From Curvibacter sp. PAE-UM (GTDB lineage: Bacteria > Pseudomonadota > Gammaproteobacteria > Burkholderiales > Burkholderiaceae_C): a DNA stretch of 64,000 nucleotides. Made by a program: the position numbers and the translations under genes. The stretch lies in contig NZ_KQ483358.1 of the NCBI RefSeq assembly GCF_001432305.1, forward strand, positions 62,001 to 126,000, read 5' to 3'. A model generated the notes under the pieces. It searched no databases. It had not been told where the DNA came from and was given only the letters and a program-made list of their open reading frames with translations. Shown here piece after piece: positions 10,047 to 21,283 of the stretch; within the stretch, counting starts at the first letter, position 1; every line of letters starts with the position of its first letter.

Positions 10047-11276
10047 TCAGGAACGGTAATCGGCGTTGATGGTCACGTACTCGTGGCTGAAGTCACAGGT
10101 CCAGACCGTGTCCTCGGCCTGGCCGCGCCCCAGCGCCACGCGCACCGTGATCTCGCTCTGTTTCATCACGCGCTGGCCGTCTTCCTCGCGATAGGACGGG
10201 TTGCGCCCACCTTGTACGGCGACATGCACATCGTCCAGGAAAAGATCGATGCGGCTCTGGTCGAGGTCGGCGATGCCGGCATAACCCACCGCGGCCAGGA
10301 TACGGCCCAGGTTCGGATCGCTGGCGTAGAAGGCCGTCTTGACTAGCGGCGAGTGGGCGATGGCATAGGCCACCTGGCGGCACTCCTCTGCCGTCTTGCC
10401 GCCCTGCACACGGATGGTGATGAACTTGGTCGCGCCCTCGCCGTCGCGCACGATGGCCTGCGCCAGCTTGCGCGCCATCTCCAGCATGACCGCCTTCAAC
10501 TGCCGGCCCTCGGCGCTGTCCAGCGATTCGATCACCGGATGGGCTGCCTTGTTGCTGGCAATGACGACAAAGGAATCATTGGTGGAAGTGTCGCCATCGA
10601 CCGTGACGCGATTGAAGGAACCTTCGGCCAGCTCACGCGCCAGCTGCTGCATCACGGCCGGGCTGACGCAGGCATCGGTCGCCATATAACCCAGCATGGT
10701 GGCCATATTCGGGCGGATCATGCCGGCCCCCTTGCTGATGCCGGTGATGCTGACCTTGGCGCCAGCGATGGTGACTTGCGCACCGAAAGCCTTGGGCACG
10801 GTGTCGGTGGTCATGATCCCCTCGGCCGCGCGCATCCAGTTGTCCTGGCGCGCATCAGCCAGCGCCGCCGGCAGGCCGGCCTCGATACGATCGAGCGGCA
10901 AGGGTTCCATGATCACGCCGGTCGAGAACGGCAACACCTGCTCCGGCGCAATTTTCAGCTGTTTGGCCAGCGCCGCACAGGTGCTTCGCGCACGTGCCAG
11001 ACCTTCCAGCCCGGTGCCCGCGTTGGCATTCCCCGTGTTGATCACCATCGCGCGGATACCGCGTCCGGTGGCAAGATGTTCACGGCACACCTGCACCGGT
11101 GCAGCGCAGAAGCGGTTTTGCGTAAAGACACCGGCTACCGAAGCGCCCTCATCGAGCAGTACAACCGTGAGGTCTTTTCGATTGGCCTTGCGTATGCCGG
11201 CTTCAGTGACGCCGATGCGCACCCCCGCGATGGGAAAGAGTTCGGCCGGATTGGGAGCAGACAGGTTGACGGGCAT
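10047..11276 (-). CDS. argJ: Bifunctional ornithine acetyltransferase / N-acetylglutamate synthase
   Basis: ArgJ transfers the acetyl group from N-acetylornithine to glutamate, the recycling route of arginine synthesis. The ATG at 11276 ([10 protein letters not shown]) gives 409 residues. The self-cleavage and nucleophile site ATML is present, with Thr193 becoming the N-terminus of the beta chain. NTGNANAGTG and the C-terminal ending ITINADYRS match the family. Whether it also uses acetyl-CoA (bifunctional) cannot be seen directly. It follows secA after 38 bases. Confidence 0.97.
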   Translation of the reverse strand: MPVNLSAPNPAELFPIAGVRIGVTEAGIRKANRKDLTVVLLDEGASVAGVFTQNRFCAAPVQVCREHLATGRGIRAMVINTGNANAGTGLEGLARARSTCAALAKQLKIAPEQVLPFSTGVIMEPLPLDRIEAGLPAALADARQDNWMRAAEGIMTTDTVPKAFGAQVTIAGAKVSITGISKGAGMIRPNMATMLGYMATDACVSPAVMQQLARELAEGSFNRVTVDGDTSTNDSFVVIASNKAAHPVIESLDSAEGRQLKAVMLEMARKLAQAIVRDGEGATKFITIRVQGGKTAEECRQVAYAIAHSPLVKTAFYASDPNLGRILAAVGYAGIADLDQSRIDLFLDDVHVAVQGGRNPSYREEDGQRVMKQSEITVRVALGRGQAEDTVWTCDFSHEYVTINADYRS

Positions 11277-11314
11277 GGTGCAACTCGAGAACGATGAGTA
11301 ATACGAGGAAGGCG

Positions 11315-14059
<2,745 letters not shown>

Positions 14060-14155
14060 GAACGCCGCACCGCCCTGCTGGTCAAAAAAACCGGCAGCGC
14101 CGTGCAATCCTTATCTGTCTAGTGGTGAGTGTCGCCAGTTAAGGCAACAGCTGTC

Positions 14156-14177
14156 CCCGGCGCCTTGCGGCACCGGG
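14156..14177 (-). repeat. Hairpin between the M23 gene and secA
   Basis: On the minus strand CCCGGTGCC pairs with GGCGCCGGG around the loop GCAA, a GNRA tetraloop. It lies 18 bases after the M23 peptidase stop and about 100 bases before the secA start. No T-tract follows, so it may be an mRNA stabiliser, a weak terminator or a secA leader element. Confidence 0.5.
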
Positions 14178-14195
14178 AGCGCGAAGCGCTTGATT

Positions 14196-15401
14196 CTACC
14201 TTTGTGCCGCTGGCGCGGCGGGTGCCGCAGGCACGGGCAATGCCGTCGCGGCAGCCACGGCTGGAGCAGCAGCAGGGGCTGCTGCTGCCGGCTTGGCCGG
14301 GGAGCCTGCCGGAACGGAGGCCAGCGTCCCATTCACAGACGCTGGGGCCGTCAGCGGCACGACCACCTTGACGGGCGCCGGTAGCGTCGTCACCGGCGGT
14401 TTGGGCGCAGCGACAGCCACGGGTGCAACTGGTGCTGGGGCCCTCACGGCCGGGGCAGCAGCAGCCGAGGCCAGCGCCAGCTGTTGCGCAGGCTGGCTGC
14501 GACTGGCGTTCATGAACTTGTGCGGATCCTGGGGCACACCACGCACCAATACCTCAAAGTGCAGGTGCGGGCCAGTGGAACGCCCCGTGGTACCCACTTC
14601 GCCGATCTTCTGCCCCCGCTTGATCAGATCACCCTTTTTCACCGTGAGCTTGGACGCATGGGCATAACGGGTGATCAGGTCCTTGCCATGGTCAATCTCG
14701 ACCATATTGCCGTAATCGGGGCGAAACTCCTGGGTCACCACCACACCGCCGGCTGCCGCCAGAATGGCCGTGCCGGTCGCCGATTGGTAATCAATGCCGG
14801 TGTGCAGGGCCGAACGCCCGGTAAATGGGTCAATCCGCCAACCAAAACCGGAACCGGCACCGCCGAACGCCACCGGGTGCTGGGTCGGGATCATCATGGT
14901 GCGAACTTTTTGTTCAAACAGGCGGGACTCGACCACCGCCATCAGATCGGTACGCTGCTCCGTCACCCGGTCCAGGTCCGCCAGTGTTTTCTCCAGCTCT
15001 TCCATCGTCAGGGGGCGGCCCGACACCAGGGCACCACCCTGGCCAGGTTTGGCCCGGATGTCGGCGGGATTGATACCGGCCAAGCCAGACACACGCTCGC
15101 CCAGGGACTCCAGTTGCAGCAGTTTGGCCTGCATTTCGCCGAGCCGGCGGGCCATGACGTCGAGGTTCTCGCGCATGAAGCGATCCCGCAGGGCAAATTC
15201 GTCCTTGACCACCAGCTTGACCAGAGCGCCAATCACGGGCCAGCCTTCACGCGCGCCCTTCAGGAACACCCAATGGTACAGACCAGCAGCCACCAGCATC
15301 AGCGCGAAGGACAGGCTCAGGCCGACCAGCAGCAGCTTGGTACCACTCAGATGTATTGCACGGCTTTTGGCCAGCCATGCATCCGTGATAATCAAATGCA
15401 T
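14196..15401 (-). CDS. M23 family metallopeptidase, membrane-anchored
   Basis: LytM/M23 zinc peptidase expected to cut peptidoglycan cross-bridges or to regulate amidases from the inner membrane. It is 401 residues. One membrane segment lies at about 22-45, a coiled-coil-like region at about 75-165, and the peptidase domain at about 175-290. The metal-site residues are present: H200 and D204 (HTGID) and HLH at 279-281. The last 100 residues are an Ala/Pro-rich low-complexity tail, which is unusually long. It lies between secA and the divergent DciA-like gene, a common betaproteobacterial arrangement. Confidence 0.92.
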   Translation of the reverse strand: MHLIITDAWLAKSRAIHLSGTKLLLVGLSLSFALMLVAAGLYHWVFLKGAREGWPVIGALVKLVVKDEFALRDRFMRENLDVMARRLGEMQAKLLQLESLGERVSGLAGINPADIRAKPGQGGALVSGRPLTMEELEKTLADLDRVTEQRTDLMAVVESRLFEQKVRTMMIPTQHPVAFGGAGSGFGWRIDPFTGRSALHTGIDYQSATGTAILAAAGGVVVTQEFRPDYGNMVEIDHGKDLITRYAHASKLTVKKGDLIKRGQKIGEVGTTGRSTGPHLHFEVLVRGVPQDPHKFMNASRSQPAQQLALASAAAAPAVRAPAPVAPVAVAAPKPPVTTLPAPVKVVVPLTAPASVNGTLASVPAGSPAKPAAAAPAAAPAVAAATALPVPAAPAAPAAQR

Positions 15402-15428
15402 CTCTATTCCTTCTCAACCCACAATCGA

Positions 15429-15743
15429 ATGACGACCCGCCGCCATCAGTCAGTCACGCTACTGCAGGCAACACAGGAATCGCCGATGCTGGCCCGCCTG
15501 AGCGAACTCAGCAAAGACTCCATCGCCCGGCTCAAGGCTGTTGAAGCGATGATACCGGCCGTGCTGCGCTCTGCGGTCACGGCCGGGCCGATCGACGGTT
15601 CGAATTGGTGTCTGATTGTTAACAGCAATGCTGCTGCTGCCAAAATCCGCCAGCTTCTGCCGGCGATGGAGGCTCATTTGCGCACCAAAGGTTGGCAGAT
15701 TAGCGCAATACGGCTCAAAGTTCAAATCCCGTCGGGCCGCTGA
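15429..15743 (+). CDS. DUF721 / DciA-like protein
   Basis: Small protein of 104 residues with an N-terminal helix (SPMLARLSELSKDSIARL) and the C-terminal alpha-beta pattern of the DUF721 family (WCLIVNSNAAAAKIRQLLPAM ... ISAIRLKVQ). DciA proteins of this family recruit the replicative helicase DnaB in bacteria that lack DnaC. The ATG at 15429 was chosen because it opens the conserved part; the frame is open far upstream, antisense to the M23 gene. It is divergent from that gene with only 27 bases between starts. The family call is good; the helicase-loader role is inferred. Confidence 0.72.
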   Translation: MTTRRHQSVTLLQATQESPMLARLSELSKDSIARLKAVEAMIPAVLRSAVTAGPIDGSNWCLIVNSNAAAAKIRQLLPAMEAHLRTKGWQISAIRLKVQIPSGR

Positions 15744-15784
15744 ATGCGACCGAAGCCATCAAAAACGTGATTTTTGCCGGGAAA

Positions 15785-15860
15785 TGGTGCCGATTGTCGG
15801 ATTCGAACTGACGACCTACCGCTTACAAGGCGGTTGCTCTACCAACTGAGCTAAATCGGC
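15785..15860 (-). tRNA. tRNA-Thr (TGT)
   Basis: A 76-base cloverleaf on the minus strand: acceptor arms GCCGATT and AATCGGC, D-arm TAGCTCAGTTGGTAGAGC, T-arm GTTCGAATC and an encoded ACCA end. The anticodon stem ACCGC/GCGGT encloses CTTGTAA, so the anticodon is TGT (threonine, ACA codons). A TAAAAT -10 element lies at 15870-15875, with a predicted start 3 bases before the mature 5' end. Confidence 0.97.
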
Positions 15861-15935
15861 ACGCTGACAATTTTACTGTACGGCCCCGAGGCCAGGAAAA
15901 CAGGCGCCCGGTGCCCCACGCGCCCACAGGCCGTC

Positions 15936-16439
15936 TTATTTGACACGCTTGAGCGCAGGACGCGTGCCACCCGGCCGCGGTGGTTCAGGCTCATCACCCC
16001 CCTCATCGCGGACCGGCACGACACTGCTCAGGACGGTCGCCGGACTGGCGACCGGTTCCGGCTCAACGGGTAGCCCCACCGAACCGACTTCGTCGGTCAT
16101 TGGCGTTTGCTCGTCCTCGTCCAGTGCGAACGCCATGCCCTGACCGCTTTCGCGGGCATAGATGGCCATGACGCGGTTCAGCGGGACCATGATGTCGCGG
16201 GCCACGCCCGCAAAGCGCGCCTTGAACTCAATGTAGTCGTTCCCCAGCTTCAGGGCGCTGGTGGCGTCCATGCTGATGTTGAGAACGATCTCGCCGTCCT
16301 TGACGTATTCGCGCGGGACACGCACCGTGTCATCGACCCGCACGGCCACATAGGGCGTCAGGCCGTTATCGGTGCACCACTCGTAAAGGGCGCGAATCAG
16401 ATAAGGGCGGGTCGAAGTCGTCCCGCTGGCACTCGTCAT
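15936..16439 (-). CDS. sspB: ClpXP protease specificity-enhancing factor SspB
   Basis: Adaptor that delivers ssrA-tagged and other substrates to ClpXP. It is 167 residues from ATG 16439. The substrate-binding fold is at about 8-110 (RPYLIRALYEWCTDNGLTPY at the start, then IVLNIS and FKARFAGV). A flexible acidic/Pro linker follows, and the C-terminal ClpX-docking peptide GGTRPALKRVK closely matches the E. coli form. It follows sspA by 17 bases, forming the sspAB operon. Confidence 0.96.
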   Translation of the reverse strand: MTSASGTTSTRPYLIRALYEWCTDNGLTPYVAVRVDDTVRVPREYVKDGEIVLNISMDATSALKLGNDYIEFKARFAGVARDIMVPLNRVMAIYARESGQGMAFALDEDEQTPMTDEVGSVGLPVEPEPVASPATVLSSVVPVRDEGGDEPEPPRPGGTRPALKRVK

Positions 16440-16456
16440 AGACACGGAAGCTGGCC

Positions 16457-17068
16457 TTACTTGCGCATCACCTTCTCGGACGGTGTCAGCGCTTCGATAT
16501 AAGCAGGTCGCGAGAAGATACGCTCTGCATATTTCAGCAACGGCGCAGCATTCTTGCTCAGCTCGATGTCGTAGTAGTCCAGGCGCCACAGCAGCGGAGC
16601 GATAGCCACGTCCAGCATGGAGAAGTTCTCGCCCAGCATGTACTTGTTCTTCAGGAACACCGGGGCGAGCTGGGTCAGGCGGTCACGGATGTGCGAACGC
16701 GCCTTTTCCAGGGCCTTTTCATTGCTCTTGGCGGCACGCGATTCGAGCGTGGACACGTGAACAAACAACTCCTTCTCGAAGTTGAGCAGGAACAGACGCA
16801 CGCGGGCACGATCGACCGGGTCGCCGGGCATGAGTTGCGGATGCGGAAAACGCTCGTCGATGTACTCGTTGATGATGTTCGACTCGTACAGGATCAGGTC
16901 GCGCTCCACCAGGATCGGCACCTGACCGTAGGGGTTCATGACATTGATGTCTTCGGGCTTGTTGTAGAGGTCAACGTCACGGATCTCGAAATCCATGCCC
17001 TTCTCGAACAGGACAAAACGGCAGCGGTGGGAGAAGGGGCAGGTCGTGCCCGAGTACAACACCATCAT
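16457..17068 (-). CDS. sspA: Stringent starvation protein A
   Basis: GST-fold protein that binds RNA polymerase and modulates stationary-phase transcription. It is 203 residues: thioredoxin-like N-domain (MMVLYSGTTCPFSHRCRFVL, then PYGQVPILVERDLILYES with the cis-Pro) and an all-helical C-domain ending LTPSEKVMRK. A clear AGGAG site precedes the ATG. It is the first gene of sspAB, downstream of petABC, with a terminator and a palindrome between. Confidence 0.95.
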   Translation of the reverse strand: MMVLYSGTTCPFSHRCRFVLFEKGMDFEIRDVDLYNKPEDINVMNPYGQVPILVERDLILYESNIINEYIDERFPHPQLMPGDPVDRARVRLFLLNFEKELFVHVSTLESRAAKSNEKALEKARSHIRDRLTQLAPVFLKNKYMLGENFSMLDVAIAPLLWRLDYYDIELSKNAAPLLKYAERIFSRPAYIEALTPSEKVMRK

Positions 17069-17141
17069 GGGGGGAGCTCCTAAAAATCAAAACCTAGTTT
17101 CAGGGCAGACTGATCTGTGAGCAAATCAGGTCGAAACTAAA

Positions 17142-17172
17142 AGAGTGGGCTGCATTGTCGCAAACCCACTCT
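17142..17172 (-). terminator. Intrinsic terminator of petABC
   Basis: On the minus strand AGAGTGGG (17165-17172) pairs with CCCACTCT (17142-17149) around a 15-nt loop and is followed by TTTAGTTT. It lies about 50 bases after the petC stop and 74 bases before the sspA start, so it should end the petABC transcript. Confidence 0.7.
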
Positions 17173-17184
17173 ATAAATAGCAAG

Positions 17185-17207
17185 TTTTGCACCGATTTGG
17201 TGCAAAA
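17185..17207. promoter_or_regulatory. Perfect dyad resembling an NtrC enhancer site
   Basis: TTTTGCACC, five bases, GGTGCAAAA: a perfect 9-bp inverted repeat. Its core TGCACC-N5-GGTGCA matches the enterobacterial NtrC enhancer consensus. It lies 17 bases past petC, upstream of sspA. I find no sigma-54 (GG-N10-GC) promoter between it and sspA, so it may instead be an operator for another regulator or an mRNA 3' hairpin for petC. Confidence 0.45.
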
Positions 17208-17224
17208 TTAATCAAAAGAGGCGT

Positions 17225-17980
17225 TTACTTGACGTCTTTCCAGTAGGCCGCATTGAGTCGCCAGGCGATCAGGGTGAAGACCAGCAGGAAAAGCATGACC
17301 CAGACACCCACACGCACGCGCGTGTTCTGCGAGGGCTCGCCCATCCACTGCAGGAAGTTCACCAGGTCACCCACTGCCTGGTCGTACTGCAGGGGAGACA
17401 TGGTACCGGGGGTCACCTGCTGCCAGCCCTTGAAGATCTCCACGTCGTGGCCGTGTTCCTTGCGGATCTCGACCAGTGGCCGGCGCTGGCCTTGCAACTC
17501 CCACAGCACGTGCGGCATGCCGACGCTGGGGAAAGCCAGGTTGTTCCAGCCCGTGGCCTTGGTCTCGTCCGGATAGAAAGTGCGCAGGAAGGTGTAGAGG
17601 TAATCAGCACCGGTGCCACCGTGGCCGGCGCGCGAGCGCGCGATCACGGTGAGGTCAGGGGGATTGGCTCCAAACCACTCCTTGGCCTGCTTCGGATCGA
17701 TGGCCGACTTCATGGTCTCGCCGACCTTGTCGGTCGTGAACAGCAGGTTGTCCTTGATCTGCTCGGTGGTGAAACCGATGTCCTGCAAGCGGTTGTAGCG
17801 CATGTAGGCTGCCGAGTGGCAGTTCAGGCAGTAGTTGACGAAGAGACGGGCACCGTTCTGCAACGAGGCATGGTCACTGGTGTTACCAGGTGCCTTGTCC
17901 CAGGCAACGCCGCCACCGGCGGCATGGAGGGTTCCGCTGAGAGCGAGGAAGGTGGTCAGGGCAAGAATGAATTTTTTCAT
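17225..17980 (-). CDS. petC: Cytochrome c1 of the bc1 complex
   Basis: Membrane-anchored c-type cytochrome that passes electrons from the Rieske centre to soluble cytochrome c. It is 251 residues. A Sec signal peptide covers residues 1-20 (MKKFILALTTFLALSGTLHA), the haem-binding CLNCH is at 51-55, and one C-terminal membrane helix (VWVMLFLLVFTLIAW) anchors it. It is the third gene of petABC. Confidence 0.97.
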   Translation of the reverse strand: MKKFILALTTFLALSGTLHAAGGGVAWDKAPGNTSDHASLQNGARLFVNYCLNCHSAAYMRYNRLQDIGFTTEQIKDNLLFTTDKVGETMKSAIDPKQAKEWFGANPPDLTVIARSRAGHGGTGADYLYTFLRTFYPDETKATGWNNLAFPSVGMPHVLWELQGQRRPLVEIRKEHGHDVEIFKGWQQVTPGTMSPLQYDQAVGDLVNFLQWMGEPSQNTRVRVGVWVMLFLLVFTLIAWRLNAAYWKDVK

Positions 17981-17996
17981 TTTTGTAGTCTCCGGC

Positions 17997-19433
17997 TCAG
18001 TGGGCCTCGAAGGTCACGCGGCTGGGCACAGGCTTGGTCTGACCCAGACGACTCCACCAGGGCATCAGCAGGAAGAATGCAAAGTAGCCGAAAGTGAAGA
18101 GTTGGGAAACACGCTGAGCGACGTCTTGGCCCCAAAGGTTGCCCCAGACACCCGGAGCCTGGATACCAAGGTAGCCAAGAATCAGGAACATGAACACGAA
18201 GAAACCGTACAGATACTTGTGCCAGTCCGGACGGTAGCGGATCGACTTGACCGGGCAGTTGTCCAGCCAGGGCAGGAAGAACAGGATGATGACGGCACCG
18301 CCCATGACAAGCACGCCCCAGAACTTGGCATCGATGGCCAGCATCAGCGCGATCAGCACCAGCGCAGCACCCAGCACCACACCCTTGCCCAGCGTCGAAA
18401 GCTGGGCACGCAAGACGCCCAGGGCAGCGGCCAGCGCCACGCAGGCGATGAGGGCGTACATCATTTGATCGGTGATGGCCCGCAGCATCGAATAGTAAGG
18501 CGTGAAATACCAGACCGGGGCGATGTGCGCCGGGGTCTTGAGCGGGTCGGCCGGGATGAAGTTGTTGTACTCCAGGAAGTAGCCGCCGAACTCGGGTGCG
18601 AAGAACACGATGGCAGAGAACGCCATCAGGAACACGCTGACCCCCATGATGTCGTGCACCGTGTAATAGGGATGGAAGGGGATGCCGTCCAGCGGCTTGC
18701 CCTTGGCATCCTTGGGCGCGTTCGGGCCCTTGATCTCGACGCCGTCGGGATTGTTGGAGCCGACATCGTGCAGGGCCAGCAGGTGAGCCACCACCAGGCC
18801 CAGCAGGACCAGAGGCACGGCGATCACGTGGAAGCTGAAGAAGCGGTTCAGCGTCGCATCCCCGACCACGAAGTCGCCGCGGATCAGCAAGGCCAGGTCC
18901 GGACCGATGAAGGGGATGGCGGAGAACAGGTTCACGATCACCTGGGCGCCCCAGTAGCTCATCTGGCCCCAGGGCAGCAGGTAGCCCATGAAGGCCTCGG
19001 CCATCAGCACCAGGAAGATGGCGCAGCCGAAAATCCAGACCAGCTCACGCGGCTTGCGATAGCTGCCGTAGATCAGGCCGCGGAACATGTGCAGGTAGAC
19101 CACCACGAAGAAGGCAGAAGCGCCGGTGGAGTGCATGTAGCGCACCAGCCAGCCCCAGGGCACGTCGCGCATGATGTACTCGACCGAGCCGAAGGCCAGG
19201 GCCGCATCCGGCTTGTAGTGCATGACCAGGAAGATGCCGGTCACGATCTGGATCACCAGCACCAGCATGGCCAGCGAACCGAAGAAATACCAGAAGTTGA
19301 AGTTCTTCGGAGCGTAGTACTCCGACATGTGCACGCGGTAGGCGTCGAACGCGGTCGGGAAGCGGTTTTCCAGCCAGTTGGTGAGCTTGGCCACCACCGG
19401 AGCGTCGGCAGCGATTTCCTTGAATTCAGCCAT
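17997..19433 (-). CDS. petB: Cytochrome b of the bc1 complex
   Basis: Core membrane subunit of the quinol-cytochrome c reductase. The ATG at 19433 (MAEFKEIAADAP) has AGGAAC 8 bases upstream and gives 478 residues; a TTG at 19448 overlapping the petA stop is less likely. The two histidine pairs that ligate hemes bL and bH are visible (RYMHSTG/YLHMF and SFHVIAV/AHLLALH). The Qo-site PEWY region appears as APEFGGYFLEYNNF followed by DPLKTPAHIAPVWYF, which is somewhat divergent. Several membrane helices and a long C-terminal extension are present. Confidence 0.97.
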   Translation of the reverse strand: MAEFKEIAADAPVVAKLTNWLENRFPTAFDAYRVHMSEYYAPKNFNFWYFFGSLAMLVLVIQIVTGIFLVMHYKPDAALAFGSVEYIMRDVPWGWLVRYMHSTGASAFFVVVYLHMFRGLIYGSYRKPRELVWIFGCAIFLVLMAEAFMGYLLPWGQMSYWGAQVIVNLFSAIPFIGPDLALLIRGDFVVGDATLNRFFSFHVIAVPLVLLGLVVAHLLALHDVGSNNPDGVEIKGPNAPKDAKGKPLDGIPFHPYYTVHDIMGVSVFLMAFSAIVFFAPEFGGYFLEYNNFIPADPLKTPAHIAPVWYFTPYYSMLRAITDQMMYALIACVALAAALGVLRAQLSTLGKGVVLGAALVLIALMLAIDAKFWGVLVMGGAVIILFFLPWLDNCPVKSIRYRPDWHKYLYGFFVFMFLILGYLGIQAPGVWGNLWGQDVAQRVSQLFTFGYFAFFLLMPWWSRLGQTKPVPSRVTFEAH

Positions 19434-19444
19434 GTTCTTGTTCC

Positions 19445-20056
19445 TCAAGCCTTCTTGTCTTCACCGATCAGCAGCTTGCTGTCGGACAGGTACATGTGCG
19501 GCGGCACTTCCAGGTTATCCGGAGCCGGTTTGTTCTTGAACACGCGGCCAGCCATGTCGAAGGTCGAGCCGTGGCAGGGGCAGAGGAAGCCGCCCTGCCA
19601 GTCGTCCGGCAGCGAAGGCTGGGCACCCGGCTGCAGCTTGTCGGACGGCGAACAACCCAGATGCGAGCAGATGCCGACACCCACAAACAGTTCCGGTTTG
19701 ATCGAGCGATGGCGGTTCTTGGCGTAGTCGGGCGTCGGGTAGGCCTTGCGATCGGAGTTCGGATCGGCGAGCTGGCCTTCCACCTTTTCCAGGGTGGCCA
19801 GTTGCTCGGGCGTGCGGCGCATGATCCACACCGGCTTGCCGCGCCACTCGATGGTCACCTTCTCACCCGGCTTGAGGGCAGAGATGTCAACCTCGACCGC
19901 CGCACCGGCCGCCTTGGCGCGCTCGGAAGGCTGGAAAGTGCGGACGAAGGGAATGGCGGCTACCACGCCACCTACGGTACCTGCACAACCAGTGGCAATC
20001 AGCCATGTCCGTTTGCTCGGGTCCATCTGACTCTTATCGGCAAGCGTGTCGCTCAT
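19445..20056 (-). CDS. petA: Rieske iron-sulfur subunit of the bc1 complex
   Basis: High-potential [2Fe-2S] subunit that takes electrons from quinol at the Qo site. From ATG 20056 it is 203 residues. An N-terminal Tat-like anchor (KRTWLIATGCAGTVGGVVAA) holds it in the membrane, and the tat genes lie 3.5 kb away. Cluster ligands C130, H132, C159 and H162 and disulfide cysteines C135 and C161 are in CSHLGC and CPCHGS. The GAGGAT site precedes the ATG. Confidence 0.97.
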   Translation of the reverse strand: MSDTLADKSQMDPSKRTWLIATGCAGTVGGVVAAIPFVRTFQPSERAKAAGAAVEVDISALKPGEKVTIEWRGKPVWIMRRTPEQLATLEKVEGQLADPNSDRKAYPTPDYAKNRHRSIKPELFVGVGICSHLGCSPSDKLQPGAQPSLPDDWQGGFLCPCHGSTFDMAGRVFKNKPAPDNLEVPPHMYLSDSKLLIGEDKKA

Positions 20057-20226
20057 GGAAATCCTCAATCAAGTCTACCGGGTTCGGAATCTATATGCTT
20101 ATTGACTTATATGATCATACAAATCAGCTGATGATTCTAGCTGACGTCATCGGGTCCAAATTGGAGTTTGGGAGCTTGCGCACTGATGCGCAATACCCGG
20201 AAGCACTAACCCCAAGGGCGTAGGCG
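20057..20226 (-). promoter_or_regulatory. petABC upstream region with short palindromes
   Basis: This 170-base gap between pdxA and petA is AT-richer than its surroundings. It holds the perfect palindromes ATGATCAT (20111-20118), ATCAGCTGAT (20123-20132) and TGACGTCA (20142-20149), and the hairpin TTGCGCA/TGCGCAA (20176-20193) that may terminate pdxA. A petA promoter is expected near 20090-20115 (TTGTAT and CATATA-type elements), but I cannot fix one spacing. No convincing gene lies here. Confidence 0.4.
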
Positions 20227-21282
20227 TCAACTTTGCGCATGGCACCGGCTCAACTGGCGCGCCATGCGCACCGCCTCGATCAGACTGGAAGCATCGGCCC
20301 GGCCAGTACCGGCGATGTCGAAAGCCGTGCCATGGTCCGGGCTGGTGCGCACCAGCGGCAAACCGAGGGTGACATTCACGCCCTTTTCGACGCCCAGGTA
20401 TTTGACAGGGATCAATCCCTGGTCGTGGTACATCGCGACCACGACATCGAATTCACCTGGTTGGCCCTCGCGTGCACGCGCTCGCATGAACACGGTGTCC
20501 GGAGCATGCGGGCCATGCACATCCAGTCCCCCGGCACGCGCCTGCGCCAGGACCGGCGCAATGATGTCGATCTCCTCGCGCCCGAACAACCCACCCTCGC
20601 CCGCATGCGGGTTCAGGCCGGCAACGGCAATGCGTGGCGCACGGCCCAGCATGGAAGTCAATGCCGCGTGGGTGATGTGCAGGGTCTGCAGCACGTTGTC
20701 GAAGGTCACCGCCTCGATCGCCTGCCGCAGCGACACATGGATGCTGACCAGTACCGTGCGCAACTCGTCGTTGACCAGCATCATGCGCACGGGCACTTCG
20801 CTGACCGGCCGCCCCAGGAAGGCCGCTGCCTCGGCCTGCAACAGCTCGGTGTGACCGGGAAAGGCATCAAAGGGTGCGCCCGCCGCCGCGAGCGCTTCCT
20901 TGTGCAAGGGCGCGGTGACCAGGCCGGCAATCTCGCCACGCAGCGCGGCCTGTGCCGCCCACACCACGCAACGCCCGGCCAGACGGCCAGCCTCGGCGCT
21001 GATGCGGCCGAAAGGCACGGGAGCCGCCAGCGCCTCGACCTGCAGCACCGGCAGGCAATGCGGCGGCGCCGTCAGCGCATCCTCTGCGCTGTCCAGCAGC
21101 ACGAGCGGCTGGACAGCCTCGCCCTCGCGCCGGATCAGCTGCGTTGCGCGTCGCAACGTGGCGACGTCGCCCACCACGAAGCAGCCGCGTGTGAGTTCGG
21201 GGGCATCGCGAAAGGCCTTGGCGATGATTTCCGGCCCGATGCCGGCGGCATCGCCCAGGGTGATGGCCAACGCTCGCTTCAT
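20227..21282 (-). CDS. pdxA: 4-hydroxythreonine-4-phosphate dehydrogenase
   Basis: NAD-dependent enzyme of the DXP-independent branch of pyridoxal phosphate synthesis. The ATG at 21282 (MKRALAITLGDAAGIGPEI) gives 351 residues. Metal-binding histidines lie in FPGHTELL, GLNPHAGEGG and YHDQGLIPVK. The start lies 1 base after the stop of the Nif3-like gene (TGACATG), so the two are cotranscribed. An open stretch upstream of 21282 is antisense shadow. Confidence 0.96.
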   Translation of the reverse strand: MKRALAITLGDAAGIGPEIIAKAFRDAPELTRGCFVVGDVATLRRATQLIRREGEAVQPLVLLDSAEDALTAPPHCLPVLQVEALAAPVPFGRISAEAGRLAGRCVVWAAQAALRGEIAGLVTAPLHKEALAAAGAPFDAFPGHTELLQAEAAAFLGRPVSEVPVRMMLVNDELRTVLVSIHVSLRQAIEAVTFDNVLQTLHITHAALTSMLGRAPRIAVAGLNPHAGEGGLFGREEIDIIAPVLAQARAGGLDVHGPHAPDTVFMRARAREGQPGEFDVVVAMYHDQGLIPVKYLGVEKGVNVTLGLPLVRTSPDHGTAFDIAGTGRADASSLIEAVRMARQLSRCHAQS

Positions 21283-21283
21283 G

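Noticed and set aside
14196-14500. Ala/Pro-rich tail of the M23 peptidase as a frameshift product
   Set aside because: The frame runs continuously from the peptidase domain to the stop with consistent high-GC codon use. Low-complexity tails of this kind are common in envelope proteins of this group, so a genuine linker tail is more likely.
15744-15849. Short frame running from the DciA-like gene into tRNA-Thr
   Set aside because: It overlaps the tRNA gene on the opposite strand and has no motif; a tRNA cloverleaf explains the bases.
17108-17184. Sigma-54 promoter for sspA near the NtrC-like dyad
   Set aside because: The best GG...GC pair (in GGTTTGCGACAATGC) has 11 bases between the doublets instead of 10, and lies inside the terminator loop.
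20005-20223. 72-codon open frame in the petA-pdxA gap
   Set aside because: It starts inside petA on the opposite strand, runs through the palindrome-rich regulatory gap, and has no ribosome site or family motif.
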